Below are positions 1 through 5,300 of a stretch of 5,332 nucleotides of DNA, in pieces (position 1 is the stretch's first letter; each line of letters opens with the position of its first letter). The notes beneath the pieces were generated by a model. It was given only the letters and a program-made list of their open reading frames with translations, had not been told where the DNA came from and ran no database searches. A program made the translations under genes and the position numbers. Location: assembly GCA_017395725.1 (NCBI GenBank), contig JAFQOB010000111.1, positions 1 to 5,332 on the forward strand. Direction: 5' to 3'. The DNA comes from Clostridia bacterium (GTDB lineage: Bacteria; Bacillota_A; Clostridia; Oscillospirales; CAG-272).

Positions 1-665
1 CATTTCCTCGTAATAAGACATTCGGCAAGACTCTCGTGTCCCATAGAAAGACCGTAGACCTTAATATTTTTTAGTTTTTCCGTAATATATTGAACGAACT
101 TTTTATCTGCTTTATCTTCCATATAGACCAAGGCGACGTCAGTTTTAGTGTTTTCGCCTATGGTAAATCTTGAAAAGGTAAGGGCGGGATTTCTGATTCT
201 GCGTCGGATAATAGCGGTGTTTTTTAATATAGCCTCGACAAAGCCATCTCTTGAACCTCTGATAACACGCTCGTTTTCGGGCTCATCAACCTCTCTTGCG
301 GGGAACATACGGGCATTGATGTGGATACCCGCGCCGACACCGTCAACAAGTAAAACGGTTTCGCCCTTTAATACTGCCTCGACGAGCGTTTGTATATCCG
401 TAGTTTGCTTAACCTCAATGTAGGGGATATTAGCATTAATAAAATCGGCGGGGGAGGTGTTGTCAGGAAAAGCAGAGGTTCGGTTTTCCATAAAGAATTC
501 TACAAGTCTTTCAAGCAAGTCGCTTCTTACGCAACCGTCAATAAAATAAAGACAGGCTTTTTTTGTATAGAGGGTAAGTTCTCTTTTATTGATATCAAAG
601 CTGTCATCTACCCTTAGAAGCTTATCAAACCGTGTTACAAAATCATTAAAAATAAAAGTTGACAT
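1..665 (-). CDS. spoVAF: SpoVAF-like GerA-family spore germination protein, N-terminal part (runs off the left edge)
   Basis: The reverse strand reads 221 codons from ATG at 665 with no stop before the window edge. The visible part is the soluble N-terminal region of a GerA/SpoVAF-family protein; the membrane half lies outside. Family hallmarks are FDINKREL (about 23-30), YFIDG (40-44), VDGVG (107-111), FPAREVDEPE (121-130), VIRGSRDGF (134-142), the arginine-rich IIRRRIRNP (152-160) and TKTDVALVYMED (173-184). The stretch MGHESLAECLITRK (208-221) resembles SpoVAF more than nutrient-receptor A subunits; that subfamily call is from memory of the family. SpoVAF proteins are about 490 residues, so slightly under half is present. 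Known members sit in the spore inner membrane and act with the germination receptors as ion channels that boost the germination response. GGAG at 675-672 lies 6 bases before the ATG. No spoVA genes precede it here; its upstream neighbour is a CNNM/CorC gene ended by a terminator, so it should be transcribed separately. Confidence 0.88.
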   Translation of the reverse strand, partial: MSTFIFNDFVTRFDKLLRVDDSFDINKRELTLYTKKACLYFIDGCVRSDLLERLVEFFMENRTSAFPDNTSPADFINANIPYIEVKQTTDIQTLVEAVLKGETVLLVDGVGAGIHINARMFPAREVDEPENERVIRGSRDGFVEAILKNTAIIRRRIRNPALTFSRFTIGENTKTDVALVYMEDKADKKFVQYITEKLKNIKVYGLSMGHESLAECLITRK

Positions 666-673
666 AAAAAACT

Positions 674-722
674 CCGTAATGTTGGAAAAATAATGTTAAG
701 ATAATTATTTCCAAAAATACGG
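674..722 (-). promoter_or_regulatory. Leader hairpin overlapping the spoVAF ribosome binding site
   Basis: The two 15-base arms, 674-688 and 708-722, contain CCGTA/TACGG and TTGGAAA/TTTCCAA, separated by a symmetric 3x3 internal loop. TAAT (691-694) can pair with ATTA (704-707) to lengthen the stem past a 2-base bulge. In the minus-strand transcript the 3' arm ends in UACGG, and its last two G's are the first half of the GGAG ribosome binding site at 675-672, six bases before the spoVAF start. Folding would therefore half-hide the site. It could equally be a dyad DNA-binding site for a regulator. The structure is seen; its role is inference. Confidence 0.5.
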
Positions 723-766
723 AAAATATAACAAAACAGCGAATAGGGGGTATTACCTATTCGCTG
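721..766 (-). terminator. Intrinsic terminator after the CNNM/CorC gene
   Basis: A perfect 11-bp stem (737-747 with 756-766, CAGCGAATAGG on the minus strand) encloses an 8-base loop. On the minus strand it is followed by a T-rich run (736 down to 723, TTTTGTTATATTTT). It begins 8 bases after the TAA stop of the CNNM/CorC gene. It should end that transcript and separate it from spoVAF. Confidence 0.88.
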
Positions 767-774
767 AAAAATTA

Positions 775-2127
775 TTAATCTTCGTCATCTTCCTCGTTAT
801 CATCATCTGTTTCAACGACAATCTTTGAAACAAGAGCCGATTCGACTCTGAGGTCAACGATTTTTTCTACTTTGATTTTAAGACCCTTAACCTCGACTTC
901 GGGGAGAGAACCATCGTCGGGGATAGAGGGCATTTCTGAGAACACCATACCGCCCAAGGTTTTGTATTCTTCGGTTTCGTAGTCGATATCGATATCAAGG
1001 GTTTCACAGATATCGTCAAGCTGAGTTGAACCTGCAATTCTCCAAAGGTTATCTTCAAGCTGTGTGATATCGGGCTTGTTTTGTTCATCATATTCGTCGT
1101 AGATATTACCGACGATTTCTTCAAGCAAGTCTTCGAGAGTAACAATACCCGAGGTGCCGCCGAACTCGTCGACTACAATACTCATATGAACGTGAGTTTT
1201 TTGCATATCCTTGAAAAGAACGTCTGCTCTGACTGATTCGTGGGCACATTTTGCGGGTTTGACAAGGGTTCTGATATCAATATTATCATTTTTCTTTGTT
1301 TCGAGTAGGTATTCGCGCGCCCTAAGGATACCGATTATATTATCCACATTGTCCTCGTATACAGGAAAACGGGAGTAGCCCGACTCTTCAATAATACTCA
1401 TAATTTCATCGTGAGTACTTGAAACGTCAATAAAAGTAACGGCAGTACGGTGAATCATAATTTCATTGATTGTAGTATCACCGAACTCAAAAATGTTTTC
1501 AATCATTTCTTTTTCGTCAGCGTCGATAGTACCCTTTTCTTCACCGATATCAATCATAAGTCTGATATCGTCTTCGGAAACGGTTTCTTCTTCTTCCTTT
1601 GGGTTAATACCGCAGAGACGGAGAACACCGTTGGTAGATACTGTCATAAACCAAACGATAGGCTTAAGGACGGTAGCAAGACTGTTAATAAAACCACAAA
1701 CGGTACGTGCAAACTTTTCAGAATTTTTCATAGCGATACGTTTAGGCACGAGTTCGCCGAGAACGAGAGTAAAGTATGAAAGAATAAGGGTGATAACGAT
1801 AACCGCTACAGCGTCAAGAGTAGGTCTTGCGGATTCAGCAAGGTTAAATAGGTTAATTAACCAATTAACAAGTCTGTCGGAAAAGCTGTCTGCAGCGAAA
1901 GCTGAGCCAAGGAATCCGGCTAAGGTGATACCGATTTGAATGGTTGAGAGGAAGCCTGTAGGCTCTTGAACCATTTTCAGCATTTTCTTGGCTTTTTTAT
2001 CACCATCTTCAGCTTGGTATTTAAGTTTATTTTCGTTTAGTGAGACGAAGGCAATTTCTGTTGCCGCAAAAAAAGCGTTAAGTAAAATAAGCAAAAGTTG
2101 TAAAAACAGTTGCGGTAAAATGTCCAT
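775..2127 (-). CDS. CNNM/CorC (HlyC/CorC, 'hemolysin-related') family membrane protein, putative Mg2+/divalent cation transporter
   Basis: This 450-residue protein has the full family architecture. An N-terminal CNNM (DUF21) membrane domain has hydrophobic segments at about 5-28, 58-80, 105-127 and 143-168, with ATEIAFVSL (22-30), QIGITLAGFLGS (64-75) and LGELVPKRIA (123-132). A CBS pair follows (about 224-345), with SGYSRFPVYE (249-258), VVDEFGGTSGIVT (318-330) and LEDLLEEIVG (331-340). The C-terminal CorC_HlyC domain covers about 355-437, then a highly acidic tail (439-450). Bacterial relatives such as B. subtilis MpfA are tied to Mg2+ efflux; the hemolysin name is historical. The exact ion is not readable from sequence. 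The start is supported by AGGAG at 2138-2134, six bases before the ATG, and by a promoter at 2158-2186. The stop is followed by a strong terminator, so this gene can be the last of its transcript. Confidence 0.93.
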   Translation of the reverse strand: MDILPQLFLQLLLILLNAFFAATEIAFVSLNENKLKYQAEDGDKKAKKMLKMVQEPTGFLSTIQIGITLAGFLGSAFAADSFSDRLVNWLINLFNLAESARPTLDAVAVIVITLILSYFTLVLGELVPKRIAMKNSEKFARTVCGFINSLATVLKPIVWFMTVSTNGVLRLCGINPKEEEETVSEDDIRLMIDIGEEKGTIDADEKEMIENIFEFGDTTINEIMIHRTAVTFIDVSSTHDEIMSIIEESGYSRFPVYEDNVDNIIGILRAREYLLETKKNDNIDIRTLVKPAKCAHESVRADVLFKDMQKTHVHMSIVVDEFGGTSGIVTLEDLLEEIVGNIYDEYDEQNKPDITQLEDNLWRIAGSTQLDDICETLDIDIDYETEEYKTLGGMVFSEMPSIPDDGSLPEVEVKGLKIKVEKIVDLRVESALVSKIVVETDDDNEEDDED

Positions 2128-2157
2128 TTTATTCTCCTAATAATTTTTTATAGTAAT

Positions 2158-2186
2158 ATGATAAGTTTGAAAAAGACTTGTATCAA
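2158..2186 (-). promoter_or_regulatory. Sigma-A-type promoter for the CNNM/CorC gene
   Basis: On the minus strand a -35 TTGATA (2186-2181) and a -10 TATCAT (2163-2158) are exactly 17 bases apart, each matching 5 of 6 consensus positions. It precedes the AGGAG/ATG of the CNNM/CorC gene by about 20 bases. The -35 box overlaps the last codons of the upstream small membrane protein gene. No terminator separates the two genes, so readthrough is also possible. Confidence 0.7.
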
Positions 2187-2491
2187 CAGTTGAGGATTTT
2201 AGAATACTGTTTGCATGAAGGAGGGGAAATGATTTTCGTATCACTTTTCCTTTTTCGATTTTTCAACGCAAAAAAGGCACAGCAACAAATCGGAACAACA
2301 ATGCTTCCGATATAGTTGGTTATGCCTATATCTTCAGTTTCGTATACTGAGGTAAAGCCGAAACAGTTTTCGTCGTCAATATTGGCGTATGTACTAATAT
2401 TCAATTCCAAAGCAATAATTATAGCTAACAAAAAGCAAATAATTACAACAAAGGATTTAAAATTACATCGCGGTATAGGCGAGTCGTCCAC
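2183..2491 (-). CDS. Small cysteine-rich two-TM membrane protein of unknown function
   Basis: This 102-residue protein is not one I recognise. It has two hydrophobic segments, about 12-29 (FVVIICFLLAIIIALEL region) and 59-77 (NYIGSIVVPICCCAFFALK region). They are joined by a polar, acidic loop (about 38-57) and followed by a basic stretch KNRKRK (77-82), which would favour a cytoplasmic C terminus and so a cytoplasmic N terminus. Eight cysteines occur (9, 19, 43, 69-71, 93, 102), three of them consecutive within the second segment. The start codon is GTG, with AGAGG at 2506-2502 ten bases upstream. A good promoter with an extended -10 sits at 2529-2557, which is the main reason to accept this as a real gene. 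It lies just upstream of the CNNM/CorC gene, whose promoter overlaps its 3' end. Any functional link is speculation. Confidence 0.62.
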   Translation of the reverse strand: MDDSPIPRCNFKSFVVIICFLLAIIIALELNISTYANIDDENCFGFTSVYETEDIGITNYIGSIVVPICCCAFFALKNRKRKSDTKIISPPSCKQYSKILNC

Positions 2492-2501
2492 GTTAACAGT
2501 A

Positions 2502-2506
2502 CCTCT
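2502..2506 (-). promoter_or_regulatory. Ribosome binding site fixing a GTG start
   Basis: AGAGG on the minus strand lies ten bases before the GTG at 2491-2489. It is the only purine-rich site near the start of the small membrane protein. Together with the promoter just upstream it supports this non-ATG start. Confidence 0.55.
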
Positions 2507-2528
2507 TTCTTTAATAAATATTGTTGTT

Positions 2529-2557
2529 ATTTTATCATAGGTATATCAAATTTTCAA
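2529..2557 (-). promoter_or_regulatory. Sigma-A-type promoter with extended -10 for the small membrane protein gene
   Basis: On the minus strand a -35 TTGAAA (2557-2552), a 17-base spacer and a -10 TAAAAT (2534-2529) are seen. The -10 is preceded by TGA (2537-2535), giving the extended TGn motif. Transcription would begin near 2522, leaving a leader of about 30 bases before the GTG start. Confidence 0.75.
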
Positions 2558-2596
2558 TATTTAGAGCCAAAAATTAATATATTATACACATTTGCT

Positions 2597-3445
2597 TTAC
2601 TGTAATATAGATTGGTAGCATTTTTTCATAGCCAAAGCATCTTCCGCCATAGTGCCGTCAGATTCGCAAATAATTCTTGGGGAAACGTTTTCTTTGACTA
2701 TAGCTTCCATAAGGGGCTCGAAAGGGGGACCGAAAACCGAATCGTCAAAGGTGAGGTGCTTTTTTTCACCTGCATTTGTAAACTCAATTTTTGAAAAATG
2801 GCAGTGAAGTGTATCTGCGTAGCTGTCGCCGAGCTTTTCTGCAATAGTATTGAATACACGTCTGTAATCGTCAACAGAGACGAACAAATTACCGATATTT
2901 CTTGCATTCAGATGACCGAAATCAACAACAGGGCAGAGTCGCTTGTCTATAGAGCAAATATCAAGAACCTCGTTGAGAGTACCGAGCTGATTAAGTTTAC
3001 CCATAGTTTCCAGGGCAAGAGTAACTTTAGTATCATTGACAGCTTCAAGAGCTTTATACATAGTATCTTTTGCAAGGGAGACAGCTTCTTCTCTGGAGAT
3101 TTTTGATGCACTGCCTGTGTGTATAACAATAAGCTCAGCGTTCATAAGCTCAGCAGCTTTAACGCTTTTTGTTATATAATCAATACTTTTGAGGCGTTTT
3201 TCAGTTTCAATTCCCGAAAGAGAGATATAGTAGGGGGCGTGAAGAGACATACGGATATTATGTTTTTTAGCTTCTTCACCTATTTTTTTAAAGGTATCAT
3301 CGCTTCCAAAGAGCCCTTTTCCCGCCTGATATTCATAGCAATCAAGGCCGAAGCTTGAGACCCAAGCGGGGGCATCTACAGTACTTTTTTTACCGGAAGC
3401 GTAAAAGGAAAGGGAGTTACCGCCCGGACCGAATAATGCGCTCAT
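2597..3445 (-). CDS. Endonuclease IV-like (Nfo/AP endonuclease family 2) TIM-barrel protein
   Basis: This 282-residue protein matches endonuclease IV in length (about 280-285) and in the order of its metal-site motifs. Most of the ligands known from E. coli Nfo can be placed: His69 (SLHAPY), His109 (VIHTGS), Glu146 (LALETMG), Asp175 and His178 (VVDFGHLNAR), His214 (LHCHFSK), His230 (KKHLTF) and Glu261 (IICESDG). Endonuclease IV is a tri-zinc enzyme that cuts the DNA backbone 5' of abasic sites in base-excision repair. One ligand differs: the Asp of the usual DxH motif is Lys228 here, so activity on abasic DNA is not assured. The family also contains sugar isomerase-like TIM barrels. Its ATG overlaps the stop of the YqeG-type gene (ATGA), with no strong ribosome binding site of its own, which points to translational coupling. 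No convincing terminator follows the stop. I leave the symbol blank because of the divergent metal site. Confidence 0.8.
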   Translation of the reverse strand: MSALFGPGGNSLSFYASGKKSTVDAPAWVSSFGLDCYEYQAGKGLFGSDDTFKKIGEEAKKHNIRMSLHAPYYISLSGIETEKRLKSIDYITKSVKAAELMNAELIVIHTGSASKISREEAVSLAKDTMYKALEAVNDTKVTLALETMGKLNQLGTLNEVLDICSIDKRLCPVVDFGHLNARNIGNLFVSVDDYRRVFNTIAEKLGDSYADTLHCHFSKIEFTNAGEKKHLTFDDSVFGPPFEPLMEAIVKENVSPRIICESDGTMAEDALAMKKCYQSILQ

Positions 3446-3954
3446 ATAATTTTCTTCGCTTTCTTTTTGTAATAGTGTTTAATAAAAGGCTTTTCAATAG
3501 CCGATTTAAATCTAAAAAAAGGTGTTTCGACTTTTTTTATTGTGGGCACCCAAATAGATGTGATACCCGAAACTCTTGCAGTGATGACGTCAGTTAAAAG
3601 CTGGTCGCCGACCATAACTGCATTTTTCTTTTGACCGTTAAGTATGCGTAAAGCATTTTTTACAGTACGGCGCGACGGCTTACCCGATTTATAGAGATAG
3701 GGTAGATTTAACTTTTCGTTAAATTTTTCGACTCTTTCCTTTTCGTTATTTGAGACAAGAATAAGCTTTATTCCTGCATCGGTAATAGTTTTGACCCACG
3801 CGCAAACGTCATCGGTAGGATTAGGTTCATCGTAGGGAACGAGCGTGTTGTCGATATCACAAAGTACGCAAGTTTTTTCTATGCTTTTCAAGAATTCAGG
3901 AGTAATGTCCTTATATGTATCAAAATCAAAATCGGGAAGTAAAGGATGCTTCAT
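3442..3954 (-). CDS. yqeG: YqeG-family HAD-IIIA phosphatase
   Basis: This 170-residue protein has the size and motifs of the YqeG subgroup of HAD phosphatases. HAD motif I is CDIDNTLVP, with nucleophile Asp33, acid/base Asp35 and Thr37. Motif II is VSNN (Ser68), Lys92 in SGKP fits motif III, and motif IV is VGDQLLTDV (Asp117, Asp122). The N-terminal LLPDF and the phrase LPYLYKSGKPSRRTVKNAL are typical of YqeG. Related eukaryotic proteins are phosphatidylglycerophosphate phosphatases; the bacterial substrate is less certain. The C terminus is strongly basic (KHYYKKKAKK, 159-168). AGAGG at 3967-3963 lies eight bases before the ATG, and a promoter sits at 3986-4014. In Bacillus, yqeG precedes the GTPase gene yqeH; here it is instead followed, with a 4-base overlap, by the endonuclease IV-like gene, forming a two-gene unit. 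Confidence 0.9.
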   Translation of the reverse strand: MKHPLLPDFDFDTYKDITPEFLKSIEKTCVLCDIDNTLVPYDEPNPTDDVCAWVKTITDAGIKLILVSNNEKERVEKFNEKLNLPYLYKSGKPSRRTVKNALRILNGQKKNAVMVGDQLLTDVITARVSGITSIWVPTIKKVETPFFRFKSAIEKPFIKHYYKKKAKKII

Positions 3955-3985
3955 TTAATATACCTCTTAATAATGTACTTTTTAT

Positions 3986-4014
3986 ATTTTACCATAAAAC
4001 GACATTATAAACAA
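3986..4014 (-). promoter_or_regulatory. Promoter with extended -10 for the yqeG/nfo-like pair
   Basis: On the minus strand the -10 TAAAAT (3991-3986) is preceded by TGG (3994-3992), an extended -10. A weak -35 TTGTTT (4014-4009) lies 17 bases upstream. An extended -10 can make up for a poor -35. Transcription would start near 3979, about 25 bases before the yqeG-type ATG. Confidence 0.62.
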
Positions 4015-4068
4015 GAGGTAATTAAAAAAAAGCATTTTATAAGACTATAAGTTGAGGCACAAACCCAA

Positions 4069-4193
4069 GAGGTAAAGTTTTTTGCCAAGCTTTTTTTCAA
4101 AAAAGCGGGAGAAGTAAAGTTTTTGCCAAGCTTTTTTCAAAAAGCGGGAGAGGCAAAGTTCTTTGCCTACTTTCTTTCAAGAAAGTAGGTGGA
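4069..4193. repeat. Three tandem degenerate copies of a ~40-base structured repeat
   Basis: The units are 4069-4110, 4111-4149 and 4150-4193. Each begins GAgGyAAAG, continues through TTTGCC and ends in a purine-rich GG(G/T)-type tail. Each can form two hairpins. In unit 3 the first is GGCAAAG/CTTTGCC and the second is CCTACTTTCTT/AAGAAAGTAGG (4167-4177 with 4180-4190, 11 bp). In units 1 and 2 the second stem is built from GCTTTTTT-type arms instead. The sequence of the arms changes while the pairing is kept. No coding function is seen. From memory, similar elements are scattered through Ruminococcaceae genomes, but I cannot verify that here. Confidence 0.7.
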
Positions 4194-4241
4194 TTTTTTT
4201 GTTTTTTGTCTTTTTTGAAAAAAAGACAAAAAACAAAAAAA
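4194..4241. repeat. Perfect 23-bp A/T-rich inverted repeat
   Basis: Arms 4194-4216 and 4219-4241 are perfectly complementary with a 2-base loop (GA). Each arm is runs of T (or A) of 7, 6 and 6 bases interrupted by single G/C positions. The right arm also serves, on the minus strand, as the T-rich tail of the spo0A terminator. It directly abuts the tandem repeat and may be part of the same element. Confidence 0.75.
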
Positions 4242-4263
4242 CCGTGAGGGGAACACGGCTTTT
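4234..4263 (-). terminator. Intrinsic terminator of spo0A
   Basis: On the minus strand the stem CCGTG (4258-4254) and CACGG (4246-4242) encloses a 7-base loop and is followed by seven T's (4241-4235), a G and more T's. A-rich sequence on the other flank can extend the stem. It lies about 50 bases after the spo0A stop. The opposite strand also has a T-rich run after the stem, so it could work in both directions. Confidence 0.8.
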
Positions 4264-4267
4264 TGTT

Positions 4268-4290
4268 TTTAAAGCTTATGTAGCTTTAAA
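4268..4290. repeat. 9-bp inverted repeat between spo0A and its terminator
   Basis: TTTAAAGCT (4268-4276) and AGCTTTAAA (4282-4290) are perfectly complementary with a 5-base loop. Neither side is followed by a T-run on its own. It lies in the spo0A 3' untranslated region, just before the terminator, and may stabilise the transcript end. Confidence 0.5.
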
Positions 4291-4312
4291 GGGGAATAAT
4301 AGGGATAAAAAA

Positions 4313-5080
4313 TTAGGAGAATTTATTTTTCAAACGCAAATTATCGGCAATCATGGCGATAAATTCGCTGTTTGTGGGCTTGCCTCGGTTATTTTGAATA
4401 GTGTAACCAAAATAGGAATTAAGGGTATCGATATCGCCTCTGTCCCAAGCGACTTCAATGGCGTGTCTAATAGCGCGTTCGACTCTTGAGGAGGTAGTAG
4501 AATATTTTTGAGCTACCGAAGGGTAGAGAATTTTAGTAACCGAGTTAATAATATTATTGTCTTCAATAGCCATCATAATGGCAGTACGAAGATACTGATA
4601 ACCTTTAATGTGTGCGGGAACGCCGATTTGATGAATAATTTTAGTGATTTGTGTTTCCATATCTGCAAGGGAAGCTTTTTGAGCGTAAGAATTTTGAGTC
4701 GGGCGTTTATTTTTAGAGAAGATTCTGATTATGCGTTCTTTTAGGGTGGCGTAATCAAGAGGTTTAACGAGGCAGTATTCGGCGCCGGCTTCGGTAGCCT
4801 CAGAAAAGATGTTGGGGTTATTGACCATAGAGACGACGATAAAGGCAGGGGGATTGTCCATATCTTTAACTTTAGTCATAACTTTGATAAAGTCAAGTTT
4901 TGACAGCCACGCATCAAGAATGACGATATCGGGGCGGAAGAGCCTGATTTTATTTTCAGCATCTTCACCGTTAGTTGCGAGTTCTATAGATTTGAAGCCG
5001 AGCTTTGAAAGGTTGTCCTTGCAGCTGACACGAAAATCGATATTTTCGTCTGCAATAAGAATTTTTATTGATTGTTCCAT
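4313..5080 (-). CDS. spo0A: Spo0A, sporulation master response regulator
   Basis: Read from ATG at 5080 the protein has 255 residues (B. subtilis Spo0A has 267). An N-terminal receiver domain (about 4-122) has the acidic pair Asp11/Glu12, phosphoacceptor Asp56 in ILDAW, Ser84 in place of the switch Thr and Lys106 in VKP. A linker (about 123-140) leads to the Spo0A effector domain (about 141-255). That domain has [14 protein letters not shown] (152-165), the recognition region [18 protein letters not shown] (195-212) and [18 protein letters not shown] (234-251). It is almost identical to known Spo0A and unique to this family. Phosphorylated Spo0A binds 0A boxes to start sporulation. The receiver is unusual: the Met-Pro...Gly after Asp56 is replaced by Leu, Ser and Phe. 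An upstream in-frame start at 5134 is rejected because a promoter lies across it. The GGAG at 5094-5091 fits the ATG at 5080. A terminator follows the gene, so it appears to be monocistronic. Confidence 0.97.
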   Translation of the reverse strand: MEQSIKILIADENIDFRVSCKDNLSKLGFKSIELATNGEDAENKIRLFRPDIVILDAWLSKLDFIKVMTKVKDMDNPPAFIVVSMVNNPNIFSEATEAGAEYCLVKPLDYATLKERIIRIFSKNKRPTQNSYAQKASLADMETQITKIIHQIGVPAHIKGYQYLRTAIMMAIEDNNIINSVTKILYPSVAQKYSTTSSRVERAIRHAIEVAWDRGDIDTLNSYFGYTIQNNRGKPTNSEFIAMIADNLRLKNKFS

Positions 5081-5090
5081 TGTCCACACA

Positions 5091-5094
5091 CTCC
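5091..5094 (-). promoter_or_regulatory. Ribosome binding site deciding the spo0A start
   Basis: GGAG on the minus strand lies ten bases before the ATG at 5080-5078. An in-frame GTG at 5089-5087 is only one base from it and so is not a usable start. The site places residue Asp56 at the same number as in B. subtilis Spo0A. Confidence 0.7.
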
Positions 5095-5124
5095 GTATAA
5101 CTGTATTCTGTATTTTATGAGTAT

Positions 5125-5153
5125 ATATTACCATAATTTTCCAATTATTGCAA
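5125..5153 (-). promoter_or_regulatory. spo0A: Sigma-A-type promoter with extended -10 for spo0A
   Basis: On the minus strand a -35 TTGCAA (5153-5148) and a -10 TAATAT (5130-5125) are 17 bases apart, and the -10 is preceded by TGG (5133-5131). Transcription would begin near 5118, about 38 bases before the ATG. I saw no clear sigma-H promoter of the kind used by Bacillus spo0A. Confidence 0.72.
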
Positions 5154-5185
5154 TAGGTTTTGAAATAAAATACTTACTAAAAAAT

Positions 5186-5194
5186 TTTGTCGAT
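5186..5194 (+). promoter_or_regulatory. Possible 0A box upstream of the spo0A promoter
   Basis: TTTGTCGAT matches 8 of 9 positions of the Spo0A binding consensus TTTGTCRAA. It lies about 33 bases upstream of the spo0A -35 box. Spo0A is known to regulate its own gene in other species. In AT-rich DNA a single 8/9 match is weak evidence. Confidence 0.3.
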
Positions 5195-5300
5195 ATGTGG
5201 TTAAAACTACCAAATTTTACCAAATTACAAAATTAAGGGTTGGGAAATAGATATTTTAGGGGATAAAACAACAAATGTGAGTCAAATTAATAAAAGAGAA

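Noticed and set aside
148..617. Plus-strand reading frames over the left end
   Set aside because: They are antisense to the clearly coding spoVAF-like gene.
689..720. Sigma-G-type promoter for spoVAF (CATTATT at 695-689, GTATT at 720-716)
   Set aside because: The boxes are imperfect and the 20-base gap is too long for the usual spacing, so I do not annotate it, although a forespore promoter would be expected.
1466..1939. 157-codon plus-strand reading frame inside the CNNM/CorC gene
   Set aside because: It is antisense to a well-conserved gene, its product is low-complexity Ser/Ile-rich with no family features, and no promoter or ribosome binding site fits.
2560..2596. Terminator after the Nfo-like gene
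   Set aside because: Only weak AT-only pairings are present, with no GC stem before the T-run; the next promoter begins right there.
4069..4193. CRISPR array
   Set aside because: The units abut one another with no unique spacers, are degenerate, and there are no cas genes.
4163..4489. 108-codon plus-strand reading frame across the repeat region and the spo0A 3' end
   Set aside because: It translates the hairpins and the opposite strand of spo0A; its Phe/Lys-rich start is simply the A/T repeats.
5081..5134. 18-codon N-terminal extension of spo0A (in-frame ATG at 5134)
   Set aside because: It crosses the -10 and the likely transcript start, has no ribosome binding site, and moves the phosphoacceptor away from position 56.
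5134..5147. Short palindrome TAATT/AATTA in the spo0A promoter spacer
   Set aside because: Five-base arms of pure A/T are expected by chance in such AT-rich DNA.
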